A DNA stretch of 64,000 nucleotides from Campylorhamphus procurvoides (Eukaryota; Chordata; Aves; Passeriformes; Dendrocolaptidae): the NCBI GenBank assembly GCA_013396655.1, contig WBMV01006452.1:371285-435284 (forward strand), written 5' to 3'. Position 1 is the first letter of the stretch. Each line of letters begins with the position of its first letter. This document shows, piece after piece, positions 1 to 11,000 of this stretch. The notes below the pieces were generated by a model that saw only the letters and a list, made by a program, of their open reading frames with translations, ran no database searches and was not told the DNA's origin. The position numbers were made by a program, and so were the translations under genes.

Positions 1-1650
1 AGAGAGAGAACTGTGTGTCTGGGACACTGAGATGTGGCACTGTGTGCCCTGCTCATGCAGAGTGCTGGGGACTGAAACCTGAGAGAGACATATGGGGCGA
101 GAGGGTGTAAGTCTGAGCCTTTCCTTTTGAAAAGACAAGATTCAAAGTAGCTTTGTAAATTCATGGTAATCTGTCACGAAAAGTGGTGATTTCACTTGAG
201 AATTCTCTGTTTAGCAAAATGGGGTAGTTTTTTGGAAGGCTTTAAAATAGGCTACATTAGGGTTTAGAGCCTTTTAAGATCCTCTCATCCCTGGTTTTGA
301 GATGCATACGGTTTTTATTCCTGAAGCTTGCACATTTTAGCAACACTAGCTTTTAATTCATTATACAGCAGTATGGAGCTGTTGAGAGAGACATAGCAGC
401 TTGATTCATTTGAAATCCTAGGACAAATAGGCTTTAAAAAGCAAATGCATTCATTCTGACACTAATTATGTGTCTTTCCCACATGTTGTAGTATCTTGTG
501 TCACAAATTGCTCTCATTTGCTACTCGGTGCAGAGTGTCTGAGAGACGATGGGTGTAAAACCACGTGCTTTAACCAGGTGTAGGTCAGGGCTGAAACCTG
601 GGTAGGGTCTGGGGGCTGGACAAAAGGAGACTTTACACCAAAGGGGGGAAAAAATGTTCCAACAGGTATTAGTTTTTACTAGATTTCAGGTACCATTGCA
701 ACTTTGCAGGGTGTGAAATGTGCTGTAACATGCCCAGCAGACACAAACGAGCACCACTTTCTTAACCTGATCTTGTTTGAGGTTGTTGGGGCTGTAAACT
801 CATACCAGTGTGCATCTCTTCATGGCAGGTGCTGATGACCTGGGGAGCATCTTTTAGGAATATGTTTGGGGGTTTTTCCCCCCCCAAAGAAAGTGTAGAA
901 GCTACACCGAGTGAAAATCTGCTTTTCCATGTACGTGGATGCAAAGGGGTTTATGTATTGAAGTGAATTAGAGAAGTGTCATGTCACCGAGCCAGGGCTT
1001 GGTGGTGGGTAATGGACAAGGCTGGTGTTGCTGGTGTGTAACTAATCGTGTGACAGTGTCACAGGTTGGTTGGTGCCGACTGGTGTTTGTTCTCCTCGGA
1101 CAACAGCCCCCTTTGCAGCCCAGGGCAACCTCCCAGAAATCAGGAGCTGACAAAAACCTACAGGAGCAAAAAGAAATCCCTGAGATCGATGATGGTTTAG
1201 GTTTAATTTTAAATAAACTGCATCCTGTGTGAGGCAGAGGCATCCTCATTATGTCCAAGAGTTTTGAGCAGCAAATGCCTCTCCACCTGTGCTGCAGGAT
1301 TCCAGCCTGGCATGCTTTTCACGTAATGCAGTTTGACAGTTCATTTGAAATAAATGTGCCGATAACCCTTAAAAGTGGTAATAAAATACTCTTTGCTCTA
1401 CTGTACAGATGATTAATACCACTGAAGTAATTAAATTCCATTAGGCTGGGGTTCACATACCCAAGGAATTGGTGCCAGGATTTAGCAGATCTCTAGCGAG
1501 GACAAAAGACTAATGCCTTTTAAAGCCGTGTTTCACAAGTAAAATCCCAGGAAAGTCTGTATTAACTTAGGACATCTGCTTGTTGTGATTGTTGGAGCGC
1601 TTGATGCATGGGATCATTAGCGGGGGAGTGTGAACTCGTGTTTTGCTGTT
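1..1650. other. Non-coding, nothing specific
   Basis: Ordinary unique sequence. It opens with a five-unit (AG)n scrap that may be the end of a longer microsatellite, and has a C9 run near 879-887. Frames of up to 96 codons on both strands near 970-1260 overlap each other and are not credible genes. Confidence 0.6.
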
Positions 1651-1935
1651 GACAAGGCTCTGTCCCCAGGAGCTGCGAGGGGAGGCAGAGGGGCAGCGGG
1701 GCTGGGGCTTTGCCTGGGCTTTGCCTCCCGGAGCCGCTGCCAACTGCACCCTCTCTGATGGCAGCACGCAGCGCTTTGCCCCCAGCCATCCTGCCCGAGA
1801 TCAGAGCCACAGTAACTCCGTCCCCCGCTGCTTTGGAGGCGCGGATTGCTAAAGAGTGGCATTATTGTCGTGGCTGAGCAGTTTGCCCCCGTTCAGATGG
1901 CTGCAGTAATGACCCACGGGGGAGGCAGAGCTTAG
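1651..1935. other. GC-rich patch with several CpGs
   Basis: This patch is clearly richer in G+C than its surroundings, with scattered CpGs ('gctgcgagg', 'ggagccgctgcc', 'cacgcagcgc', 'gaggcgcggatt', 'ttgtcgtgg'). CpG density is too low for a classical island. It leads directly into an AT-rich candidate conserved block. A small promoter or enhancer is possible but nothing else supports one. Overlapping frames of 66-82 codons are open on both strands because GC-rich sequence has few stops. Confidence 0.5.
1679..1707 (+). other. G-quadruplex-type motif
   Basis: Four runs of four G's (1679-1682, 1690-1693, 1698-1701, 1704-1707) are separated by loops of 7, 4 and 2 nt. This satisfies the standard G4+ N1-7 pattern on the plus strand. 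Confidence 0.75.
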
Positions 1936-1959
1936 GCGCTGCTGACAGTGTGACCAGGT

Positions 1960-2230
1960 GCTGCAACATAAGCATTTCATTAAATATTGAAGCGATGGCT
2001 TTCAGTTACAGTGGCAAAAAGGAAATTTGGGCTATGGCCAAATATGTGGCTATTTTTTTTTTTCTTTCAACCTCTTCTAATCACGTTATATTTTTTTTGC
2101 ATGACCTTTCTCCTGCTAATTAGCTGCTGCCTTGAAAAGCATTGTGGGTAATATATCTAAGGTAATTCAAATTCCACTTTACACGCTGGTAATCATTCTT
2201 AATGTATGAATGATTTATTTACTGCTTATT
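1960..2230. other. Candidate conserved non-coding block
   Basis: AT-rich, non-repetitive sequence with a 10-bp palindromic homeodomain site 'gctaattagc' (2115-2124), a nearby 'gcattgtgggtaat' word (2140-2153) and 'gcatgacctttctcc'. There is no open frame of note. The texture resembles vertebrate conserved enhancers; conservation itself cannot be seen from one sequence. Confidence 0.35.
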
Positions 2231-2739
2231 GTTTGGTGAACTTAAAAGATGCAAGCCACCAAAAAAAATATTATTACCATACTTCAAATCTACTTCACCA
2301 AAAATGAAAATATCTTGGATTCGTTTGAAAATTACAGCCAAAAAAGATAAAAAGACTTGTGCTACAACCTGTGTCACCTCAATGCAAGCTGTTGTAGCGG
2401 TGTAGGGAGTGGGTGTTGCCGGCAGGTGCAGGAGAGGTGTGAGATACACCTGGTGGGTGAACACACCCTGCTGGTCCTCGTGCCTGTACATCTTGGTGGA
2501 GCATCACACACCACCTCTGAAAATCCGAGACAATATTGGACTCTGATTAAATACAGCCACCCTTCGAGTGTGGCAGCACTCTTGGAAAACATAAGTTATC
2601 AAAAATAAATCATTAACTATCAGGAAAGGTGGCAGTGCTCCTAGGGGCTCATGTGCATCTCTTGGTTAGTTTCTCCTTAAAAAATAAGGAAGGGGGAATA
2701 CTTCAGGAAAATTAGCTCTGAGTGTTTTTTTTGTTTGTG
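2231..2739. other. Non-coding, nothing specific
   Basis: Mixed composition. Three mutually overlapping frames of 72-90 codons (2219-2608) lack recognisable content. No repeats. Confidence 0.6.
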
Positions 2740-3040
2740 CAATCATTTAAGTAACATTATAAGAAGATTATTAAAGCATTATAATGTTTTAATCTAATTT
2801 TATGGCATGATGCAAGGCACAAGTGAATAGTACAGCTGTCTGTGCTATATATATGCTATAGCATATTTGCTAAGCAAGCTGGCAGTTTGCCATTTGCTCA
2901 TTATGCTGCCTTTGCCATTATTAATTATTGTTTATGAAATTATACATGAAAGTGCAGTGGTTTAATTCTTAAAATAGTTCTATTCTTTGCCATGTACGAA
3001 TCCATTCAGTACAGATTGTTTCTATAAGTGTGATCCTGTA
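2740..3040. other. Candidate conserved non-coding block with 16-bp palindrome
   Basis: Unique AT-rich sequence holds the perfect 16-bp palindrome 'atatgctatagcatat' (2851-2866), preceded by 'gctatatat', then a 'ttaatta' homeodomain site (2921-2927) and 'gtttatgaaatt'. No transposon similarity or sustained reading frame is visible. I infer a regulatory element. The palindrome overlaps words resembling MEF2/POU-type AT-rich sites. Confidence 0.4.
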
Positions 3041-3092
3041 TGCCAAAGCTTTTTTTCTCCAGTGCTTAAGAGTTGTTTATGAAGATGCAGGT

Positions 3093-3174
3093 GCACAAAC
3101 AAAAATATTTTAGGGAAAAAAAAATCATGGTTCGCACAAACAAAAATATTTTAGGGAAAAAAAAATCATGGTTC
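3093..3174. repeat. Perfect 41-bp tandem duplication
   Basis: Bases 3093-3133 and 3134-3174 are identical 41-bp units, each starting 'gcacaaacaaaaatatttt' and ending 'aaatcatggttc'. The internal nine-A run is the same length in both copies. Complete identity in non-coding DNA suggests a recent duplication or an assembly artefact. Confidence 0.95.
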
Positions 3175-4977
3175 TCTACTAAGGCCTGTGTTTTGCATAT
3201 GCACTGATAGAGATGTAAGTAAACAGGTCCTGTTCAAAGTTACAACTGGTTGTAGGCTAATTCCAATACTTTACATGGTAAGGTTTGGTTTTTTGTCTGT
3301 AAAAGTGTTTAAATTATTTGTAAGAGTCATATCCCATTTTCTTTTTCCTTTACTTTAAAAGAACTTTTTTCTTCTATTCAGTCTTTTAAAGATTTTTGCT
3401 TTTTTAAGAAAGGGAAACTACTGCTTAAAAATAAGGCAGAGAAAGGAGAGATTGCAATGGGAATATGTGTAGCAAGAAGGGAAATGTCATCTCAAGATTA
3501 TTTTAAACCATTAACTCCTCATTACACTTTTAAGCTGCTCTTGTGGTGCTGGAATCACGAGAAGGAAAGGCAGCAACGGGTTAAACAGGAATTACCTTTA
3601 TAGAACAACCCTTAGTTAATTCTTAAATAATTATATTTTTTGTACCTATGTTTTTATATAATTTGTTTTCATATTGTTGTAGTTTTTTTTGGGACTCAGA
3701 GCAAGAGTTGAATTGGAAAACATCACTAATGCCCCTGTACCGTATGTCAGAATCCATCCTGGATTCAGCAGGATTAGAGTTCTCCTTGACAATTCCAACT
3801 TGCCAGCCACTAAACTCGGATTCAGTGCGTCAGAGCCCTGTAAGTCCCGGGTAAACTGTAATTCCTGGTAAACAGCTGAAACGGGGGACACTGGCTGGGC
3901 TTCTTCCCCAAACTTCTAGGGTGCCTGTGATTTAATCCAGCTTTTGTCCTCGGAACAATTTAGGGAATGCAAAGATTCAGTGGTCTCAGTGACTGCTCAG
4001 CGCGTGTGTATAAGCATTTATATTCCTCCTTTTTAACTCTGCAGGAAATGAAAAATAAAGAGCTGGCTTATATGCAAACTAGGCTTTCTTATTTGGGCTA
4101 TTTTTTGTCACGAAATGAGCTGGTCAGCAGAGGGGCTGGAGATGTTGTGTGAATATTACAGAAATGCTTTGGGCTGTTCTGCTGAAACCTGTGGCAACTT
4201 CCCCATGGAAATAAATCATCTGATCTGACACGAGGTGGGGCAACTGCTTCCCTTCTTACCGAGGGCTTTTCCTCTTGAGCCTTGCTAACCTGAGCATTAT
4301 TCTTAGATCAAGAGGAGGATTGGAGTTGCTCTTTTCTATTAATCTGTATAAAATTTACTAGCCATAAATGTGTCTGTCCTAATGGTGGAGCTTTGTTATC
4401 TCTTTGTTTTGTGGATCTTAAGTTTTTACAAGCCATTACCAAGGTATTTGCACAGTAATGGATCAATCATCACCCTGTCCACCTGCTCAGAATTATCTAT
4501 CCTTTTAATATATTATTAATGTCTTTGATTTGCAGAGGGGAAGATTGCAGAGGCTATTTGTAGCTGTCTGTGTTGTGCACTGAGGAAAAAAACATGAAAA
4601 ATAAATGGCTTTATAGAGAAACAGCCTCCATGAACAAATATTTTTCATATTGCTGGATTTGGGAAACAAAAAAAATTAAATTGAGGACTTAAAGGACCAG
4701 AACCATTTGTTAAAAAAAATAAAAATAAAGAGGGGGGCTGTGAAAACTCAAAATACTCTGATGCTGGAGCCTCCTCTTGGTTTAAGACCTCACCTTGTGT
4801 TCCTGGGCCTCTCCTGTAATAAACTCGCAGCCCTGCTGAGTTATGGACGCAGAGAAAGCGAGGGGCTGTTTTTTGTCTCAGGGTGCACGTTTGCCGCTTT
4901 GCCATTCTTTTACATTTTCATTCTTCATGCTGATGAGTCAGTACAGATTTATATTACCATGTTATTATGGATAGTAT
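3175..4977. other. Non-coding, AT-rich
   Basis: Apart from the possible exon at 3700-3839, this holds unique AT-rich sequence, many short A and T runs, and a GC-richer stretch near 4750-4880 with 86-90-codon frames on both strands. No repeat or gene was identified. Confidence 0.55.
3700..3839 (+). other. Possible exon (unverified)
   Basis: A pyrimidine stretch ending in CAG (3697-3699) is followed by 140 nt open in two of the three plus frames, then by a strong donor-like GTAAGT (3840-3845). The frame starting at 3701 reads ARVELENITNAPVPYVRIHP and continues without a stop to the donor; the frame starting at 3702 is also open. I recognise neither peptide. The acceptor is mediocre because 'ggga' interrupts the pyrimidine run next to the CAG. 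It could be a non-coding RNA exon or pure chance. Confidence 0.2.
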
Positions 4978-5095
4978 AGACTGAGTCTCCTTGAAAGTAA
5001 TGGCATGTGATTGCTTACCCCATTACTTTCAATGGGACTAAGTCTATGTCATCCTTAGGGACTCCATCCCATTGAAAGTAATAGTCTGAGACTGC
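4978..5095. repeat. Three-armed foldback built on a 17-bp motif
   Basis: A motif close to 'cccattgaaagtaatgg' occurs three times in about 100 bp. There is a direct copy at 4989-5003 (less complete on its left), an inverted copy at 5020-5036 and a direct copy at 5068-5084. The second and third arms match at 16 of 17 bases as an inverted repeat with a 31-nt loop. The first and second arms share a perfect 13-bp inverted repeat (4991-5003 with 5020-5032). Flanking 'gactgagtct', 'actaagtct' and 'gggactcc' words also recur, so each unit may be longer. It resembles a degenerate old amniote repeat or foldback element. No family is assigned. Confidence 0.75.
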
Positions 5096-6069
5096 CCACA
5101 TTGTTACTGTGCTTTAAATTGGATTGAATTTATACTGATCTGGAGAGGCCTGCCACAGAAACTCTCATTTTTAACACATAAAGTTGATCAAAGTTTCTTG
5201 CCGGTGGTTGGGAAGTTCAACGGAGTGTTTGAAGCTGTGTTTATAATATTTAAAGGATTGTTTTGTGTTGTTCACAGTCCTTAGCATCTGACCTTAACAT
5301 GGTCAAAGGGACTCTCACAGTAACATTCAATGGAGGATTTTTTCTTCTGCTGTTCTTTAATTACTACTTGTGTATTTTCATTCTTGAACTTTCAGAAAGG
5401 TTTCTGTTGTGTTTTGGTGACTTCTGTGTTATATTCAGTTGGGCCTTGTCAGTGCCCTTTTACTTTCTTATAGCTCTAAAACACTGCCATTAGGATGTGT
5501 ATAAATTATGGCTTATTATTTTGAGGGAAATTACCAGTTGCTTCTTCTGCTAATAAAAATATATTGCACTTTCTTTAAATGGAAAGTGTCCCTTCCTGAA
5601 GCAGCAGCCCTTTATCCTATTGGCATAGAACATCTTTTTAGGAAAAAACCATCAGTTAATGCAAAAATATTCCCGCTGTCCCTCTGATGTCAGCATGTCT
5701 GTTAAATTTATTTAGAACAAGAGCTTTACTTCTACCCTTACTAGCGTTAGGTGCTAATGCTCCCTTGGAAAATCAAAGTGCATTTTTTACACTTTTACAT
5801 AGCCATGAAATGCAACCAGATAAAATGAAACCCATTCCAGAAAGATTAATGTTACAATGATAATGCACTGGATGAAACGGAGAGACTAAACCCCTGGTTT
5901 TTTTTTTTCCCTTAAAGCCTCGATCAGCCCTAAGAAAAGGGAAGGGTGACTGGTGAAATGAGGGAATTTAGCTCAGGAATGAGGAAGTGTGTGTGTCCTT
6001 CCCCAGCCGTGCCGGTGGCAGAGCAGCAGTGGCACTCGCACTGAATGCAAGCTGCAGGATGAATGCAGC
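5096..6069. other. Non-coding, nothing specific
   Basis: Contains a hydrophobic 76-codon plus frame (5263-5493) driven by T-rich codons, a T12 run near 5900, and no repeats. No gene was recognised. Confidence 0.55.
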
Positions 6070-6500
6070 CTGCACCCTGCTCAATCTATAATGCATCATG
6101 CAATACCCTGCGAGAAATGCACTTTTCTTAGGTAATCACCACGACGTAATTTACTGCAGAAGAGATCACAGCGCTACAGCTGTTACAAGTGATTTAGCAA
6201 TTGAGTCATCAGCAGCATTTTCTACATACTCATATTTATTAAAACCCTTCAGGAGCATTAGAGCACATTTCAGTCCCATGGAATGAATGGCAAACATGCC
6301 TTTAAAGGGGCAGTGTAGACTTTGTTTTATGTTTATTGGAGGCTGCAGTATGGCCAAATGTCACCGCCAGTCACAGCTCGCTGTAACTCAGGCAAATAAA
6401 ACACGCATAGAGCCCTCTCCCCACAGCATAATATACCTTCCTTCATCATCAGCATTATTGTAATATTCCCACATGTCACTTTAGGTAATGAGCTGAGCAC
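6070..6500. other. Candidate conserved non-coding block
   Basis: Over 400 bp of unique sequence is packed with recognisable motif words: an AP-1/MAF-like 'tgagtcatcagca' (TGAGTCA at 6202-6208), 'gtgatttagcaattg', 'atgtttattgg' (forkhead-like), 'caaataaaacacg' and 'acatgtacaggggtaat'. Short frames of about 60 codons on both strands are uninformative. It is among the most enhancer-like stretches in the window by texture. Confidence 0.4.
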
Positions 6501-7999
6501 CTATACATGTACAGGGGTAATATGCAGGTGTATATTTTTAATATGTGCTCATATGTTTGTATCCCTCTATTTATTGAAGGCTTATACTCTGTCAAGGCTG
6601 CTGTAGTATTTTTTCCCCCCTATATGACTGCAGCAACATCTAGATTTTGAAATCAGAGTGGAGGTTTGTTGCCTGGTGTGTGTGAAGAACTGTTTCCTGC
6701 TGTGGATTCTTTCTGTGGCAGGAGCATAACTTTCAGCTCACTGGATAAAGAGGAGGGTGTCAGTAAAACACTTTGCCAGAAGGACTGTTGCTGTAGTTTC
6801 CCACTGCATGGGAGAGGAGGAAGGATTAGGTAATCTTATTTACCAAATGAGCTGATATAGCCAAGAAATGAACATACCCACTTTTGCAAACTCTATCATC
6901 TACTTAAATAAAACATATTCTTTCTTCTTATGAACCTTCTTATATTTTTATGCAAATTGCACTGTAAAGATATTTTACATATGTCTATGTAATAAGGGCC
7001 AGATTCTGCCCATCTGGCTGTAGGGAGTTGTGTTATTATTTATAAACATTGAGGCAGAGAGGGATCTGAAGGGGGGATTGGAGAGAGGAGGTTGTGTCCC
7101 TGCAGTCTGGGAGTTGCTGGAGCTCTCAGAGCTCTGTCGCTGCCAGGAATGCATTGAAATGTGAGTAGATGGATGGGGGACAGGCAGAGTTGTGAAGTTC
7201 CATCAAAGAAAGGGCAAAATGCTTTAATTCCTGGTGAAGATGCCAGGGAAGCTGCTGGAGCGACTTGCAGAGAGTCTGAAGGAGTTCATAATGATGGGTA
7301 AGAGACAGGATCTCAAGTGCCGTGCTTAAGATGTGTTTCAGGAGTTTTTAACTACCCTGGGATCATGTAAGATTGGCCCAGGGATGCTGGAATTGCACAA
7401 GTGGCAAATGTGTTCAGTGACTTCGGGTTTGGGACACCACATTTGGGCACTCCCCAAAAGCACCAACCACTTTCCTTCCGAATCCAAAGCAGCAATAGCA
7501 TTTTTGCCTCTCAGATTTGAGGTATGCAAAACCAGTAGCCACTGTAACAGGTTTAACCCAATGCTCCCTGTGGTAGGACTGGGAACGATGGAAATTTGGG
7601 TTGCACTCCAGAAGGAAATACAGCTATTTATTTTACAGGCTAACACTGCAGTGCACGAGTGTGTATATACTTATGCACAGATGTATCATTTTAGAGTCAT
7701 GAAACATTTATTTCCCACCCTAAATGCACTATAGCTTTGCCTACTGCCATAAACTCTCCTCGCAGGGACAGTGCTCCTTCCCCTGGTAGTCACACTGCCC
7801 GTAACAGCAGCCGGGGGGCCTGTGGGGACAGCTCCTGCAAGACGCTGTGCTTCATGGGGACTCTGTTTGGAAAGGAATGTTCCCAAGGTGCAGAAAGCTT
7901 GAAGGAGAACCTTCATCTGCAGTCAGAAAATGGGGTAGTACTCAAATTTAACGTAGGGGTGTATTTGCCTCACTGATGCAGCTGTAGTGTCTCATCGTG
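6501..7999. other. Non-coding, one 133-codon frame of no recognised content
   Basis: A plus-strand frame at 7333-7734 overlaps a 102-codon minus frame (7338-7646). Its translation has no domain I know, and frames this long are expected several times by chance in 64 kb. The rest is ordinary unique sequence. Confidence 0.5.
6996..7010. repeat. Possible ancient amniote repeat scrap
   Basis: 'gggccagattctgcc' is a word I associate with old dispersed amniote repeats that also carry 'cattgaagtcaatgg'-type palindromes, like the foldback at 5.0 kb. Only 15 bp are recognisable here. This is recollection of a pattern and not a database match. Confidence 0.25.
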
Positions 8000-8845
8000 T
8001 CCACTCTTTGGCACAGGCTGGTTTTCCTCTGCTGGGTTCTCCTTGGTTTGGCTCTTCTTCAGAGGGAAGGCCAGTCCAGTTGGTGATGGTGTGGAACTGC
8101 AGAACTGTGTTTTTGAGGAATACTTCTCCTCTGTTGCTCCTGTTGTAAGCAGCTTGGGGTTAAAGCCATTTATTGGCACCCCACTTGAGTTTGTAGCTGG
8201 TGAAGTGTCCAAGCAGAACACAGCATGGAGCAATGTGAAAGAATCCTCCTGTCCCTGCACACAGTGGCTCTGACACTGTCACACAGTCATTGCCAAATGG
8301 AGCAGCCCTAGCAGCTATCAGGGCCTTGAGATGACTCCTGGACTGTGAGGTGTTGTTGGTCCACAGCTCCTCTTGGTAGCTGTGGATCCCAGGAACTGGA
8401 CAGGACAATGGAGAGGCTCCTGCTGGCTGGTGGCTCATCTCAGCACAGCAGGAATGTGTGCTGTGCCATTCACACATAGTCCTGGAGGGGGGTTCCCACC
8501 TATTGGCTCTCCCCAGGTTTCTGCATCTGGTTTTCCAGGTGGGATTGATGGGAGCCATGGCGTGTTCCCTGTATGTGCCAGGGCACCTCCTCCTGTGCCC
8601 TGGGTTGGGTCTGTGGTGTCCAGGAATACTCTGAATTCCCTGCCCTGCCTGCTTTGTGGACACTGGACTTGGAGCCTTTGTCTCCTTGGCAGAAAGAGCC
8701 AAGGGTGAGGAGGGTTAATTAACACTAAAGACTTTCCTGGGTTGCATCCAGCGGCAGCACCATATCCTAAAATGAAGTTAAAGTCATAGGCTATAGGAAC
8801 TGTGAAGCAATGCTTCATAGCAAACCAGTTTCCACGGGCCTGCAC
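8000..8845. other. GC-richer stretch with overlapping open frames, no recognised gene
   Basis: Minus-strand frames of 180 codons (8160-8702) and 136 codons (8435-8845) and a plus-strand frame of 111 codons (8373-8708) overlap one another. Their translations share no recognisable domain, signal peptide or membrane segment, and are rich in Pro, Ser, Arg and Cys as expected for out-of-frame GC-rich DNA. Three overlapping frames on two strands argue against a real gene. It might be a decayed repeat I cannot identify. Confidence 0.3.
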
Positions 8846-10799
8846 TTTTGAAGTTTTTAACTTTTAATCCTATGGGGGCCATATGTTGAAACAGAGGGGC
8901 AGAACCACATTGCAGTGATTTGCTGTGGTGGTGCATGTGGCAAAGGGGAAATATGGACTTGTTTCAATTGTGAGCCTTCTTTGCTTCTGTACACGTATTT
9001 ATATATATTTTGAAAACGTTGATTTTAAATTAAAGCAGGTTTTACCTTTAACTTCTTGCTGGGTAGAAATCAGACTTATTTTTGTACCTGGAGGATGTAT
9101 TCAGCCTAGCTCTGGAGTTGTGAGCAGTATCTGAGCTCATGATGGTACAGTCCAGTGCAGTGAGCACCAGCTGCTATGGAGTTAATGGCACGGTGTCATA
9201 TAGCATGTAATACATTTAATGTGGATTTAATAACAATAACATGAAAAACACTTCTTCTGAATTCTTGTGCATATTACATCGAGAAATGTCATATAGTTAA
9301 TTGGTCAGTATCATACCTAGGGGAGGACCTGTTTGCTTTGACAAGGAATGCTGGCAGGAAGGGCTCTACCTGAAATATCTGCACTCCTTATGTTATAATA
9401 ACTTTACAACACATTTTGAACCAGTTTGAACGTTGCAGTTCTTCTAGAATTTTTCAAGGTGTTGTGACTAACATGGGGGGAAAAATAATTTGTTAAAGTT
9501 GGGCTTTTGCTTGCCTTTTCTTTTTTTAAACTCTTGGCATGGTAAAATACGATTAGCTAATGACATATTTTTAATGGACTGGGAAATGTGTGTTTTACCC
9601 TGTGGTGGGGTGAAGGAACAAGGGGTCTGACAGAAAGATCAGCTGAGAAGTCTTCTCTCTGCTCTACCTGCTCCAGAAAGCTGCCAGAAGTAAAAGTCTC
9701 TTCCCTTTAATTCCAATATAGGAGAGTGTTTAGGAATACCCAGCCCTGTTATTTGGAGGAAAGATCCATTTTTAGCAATACTTTAGGTATATGCTTAACA
9801 TTTCAATAGTAACTTCGGTGTCTGTGTACACATGAGATAAATTGAAACACTTTAAGTACTCTCTAAGGTGGGAAGATATTTGTAAGGAAACATTTAAAAA
9901 AACAGAAAACAAATGTTTCATGTTTTTACAATATCTCTTCTCTCTGTAAGAAGTTGCAGGAGGTTATTTATATTTCTCTAGAATGTGAGTCACTCAGTTC
10001 AACTATTTAGTTTTCTTTTCCCCCATACTTTTTTTTAAATTTTAAATCTCCTTATCCTGGAGGTATTTGAACTTACTGTGAATGGATGGGTCTTGTATTG
10101 CCCTGAATGTGACAAGATTTGTGACTTTTCTAATAAGTTGTGACAGTGGTGACACCCCCAGCCCTTCTGCCAAAAAAAAGCTGGGTTTCCTGTTCTTCAC
10201 AGGCATCACTGTTGCTGCTTTAAAATTTTATTATTCATGATGGCATTTGCATTGTTGGAAACCCAAGCATTAAAAAATCATGAGGTAGGGCTGCAAATCA
10301 CCTGATTTTTATTTTTTTTCCTAATGAACACATTTGTTGAAATAGAGTTTTTTTGCCTTTTTTTTTCCTTCTGGAATACATACTTGGGACACACTTTCAG
10401 TTTTCCTGCATAACCAGGAGGGCTAAAAATTCTCCTTGTTTTAATTTTTAAATTTAAATTTTTAAAGGGAAATTAGGCTTTGTGGATGATGCTTGTTAAG
10501 ACAGGTCCTGTTTGGAAAGGTCAGGTGTCCTTTGCTGCAGTCACAGCCTGGCAGGTCATGGTAAGCCCTGGAATTCCAGGCTAGGAGGTGGAATTGGAAT
10601 TTTTCTGAGGGTATATTTGGGATGCTGCAGCCACAGCAGCTTGTCCTCTGAGCAGGCATTTCTCCATGTGAGGAACTTTCCAGCCACATGAAGTCGGATC
10701 TTCAGAATTAAAACCAATGCCCCTTGCCAGAGACGGAGGGGTTCAGTTTGGCTTCTGCTCAGGCAGGTTTTTAACTGTGTTTTAATTAGCTTAGTACAT
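8846..10799. other. Non-coding, AT-rich with T runs
   Basis: Unique sequence with several T8-T10 runs (10035-10380) and a near-palindromic 'tttttaaatttaaattttt' at about 10445-10463. No gene or transposon was recognised. Confidence 0.55.
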
Positions 10800-11000
10800 G
10801 TTTTCATTTCTCATATTGTGCCGAGCGCAGCCGGTATTAGAGAGCTGCAGAACGTGGGGCGAGATTGCACTTGGGTTAAAACAATGAAAAGCTAATTAGA
10901 TGAAATAACTATAATGTATTAATATTTATGTGTTATATTAGGTAGGTTATGGAAGCTGGGTTAATCTAAAATGGTGCTTAATAGAATTGCAAGTGCTGTC
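10800..11000. other. Candidate conserved non-coding block
   Basis: A short GC-richer start ('gccgagcgcagccggtatt') runs into AT-rich unique sequence with a palindromic 'ctaattag' homeodomain site (10892-10899) and 'aatattaatatttatg'-like words. No repeat or reading frame is visible. Confidence 0.33.

Noticed and set aside
5263..5493. Hydrophobic 76-codon frame as a small membrane protein
   Set aside because: Hydrophobicity follows from T-rich codons; no conserved start context or partner gene.
8160..8845. 180- and 136-codon minus frames as a possible gene
   Set aside because: Three overlapping frames on both strands, no domain, no signal or promoter context.
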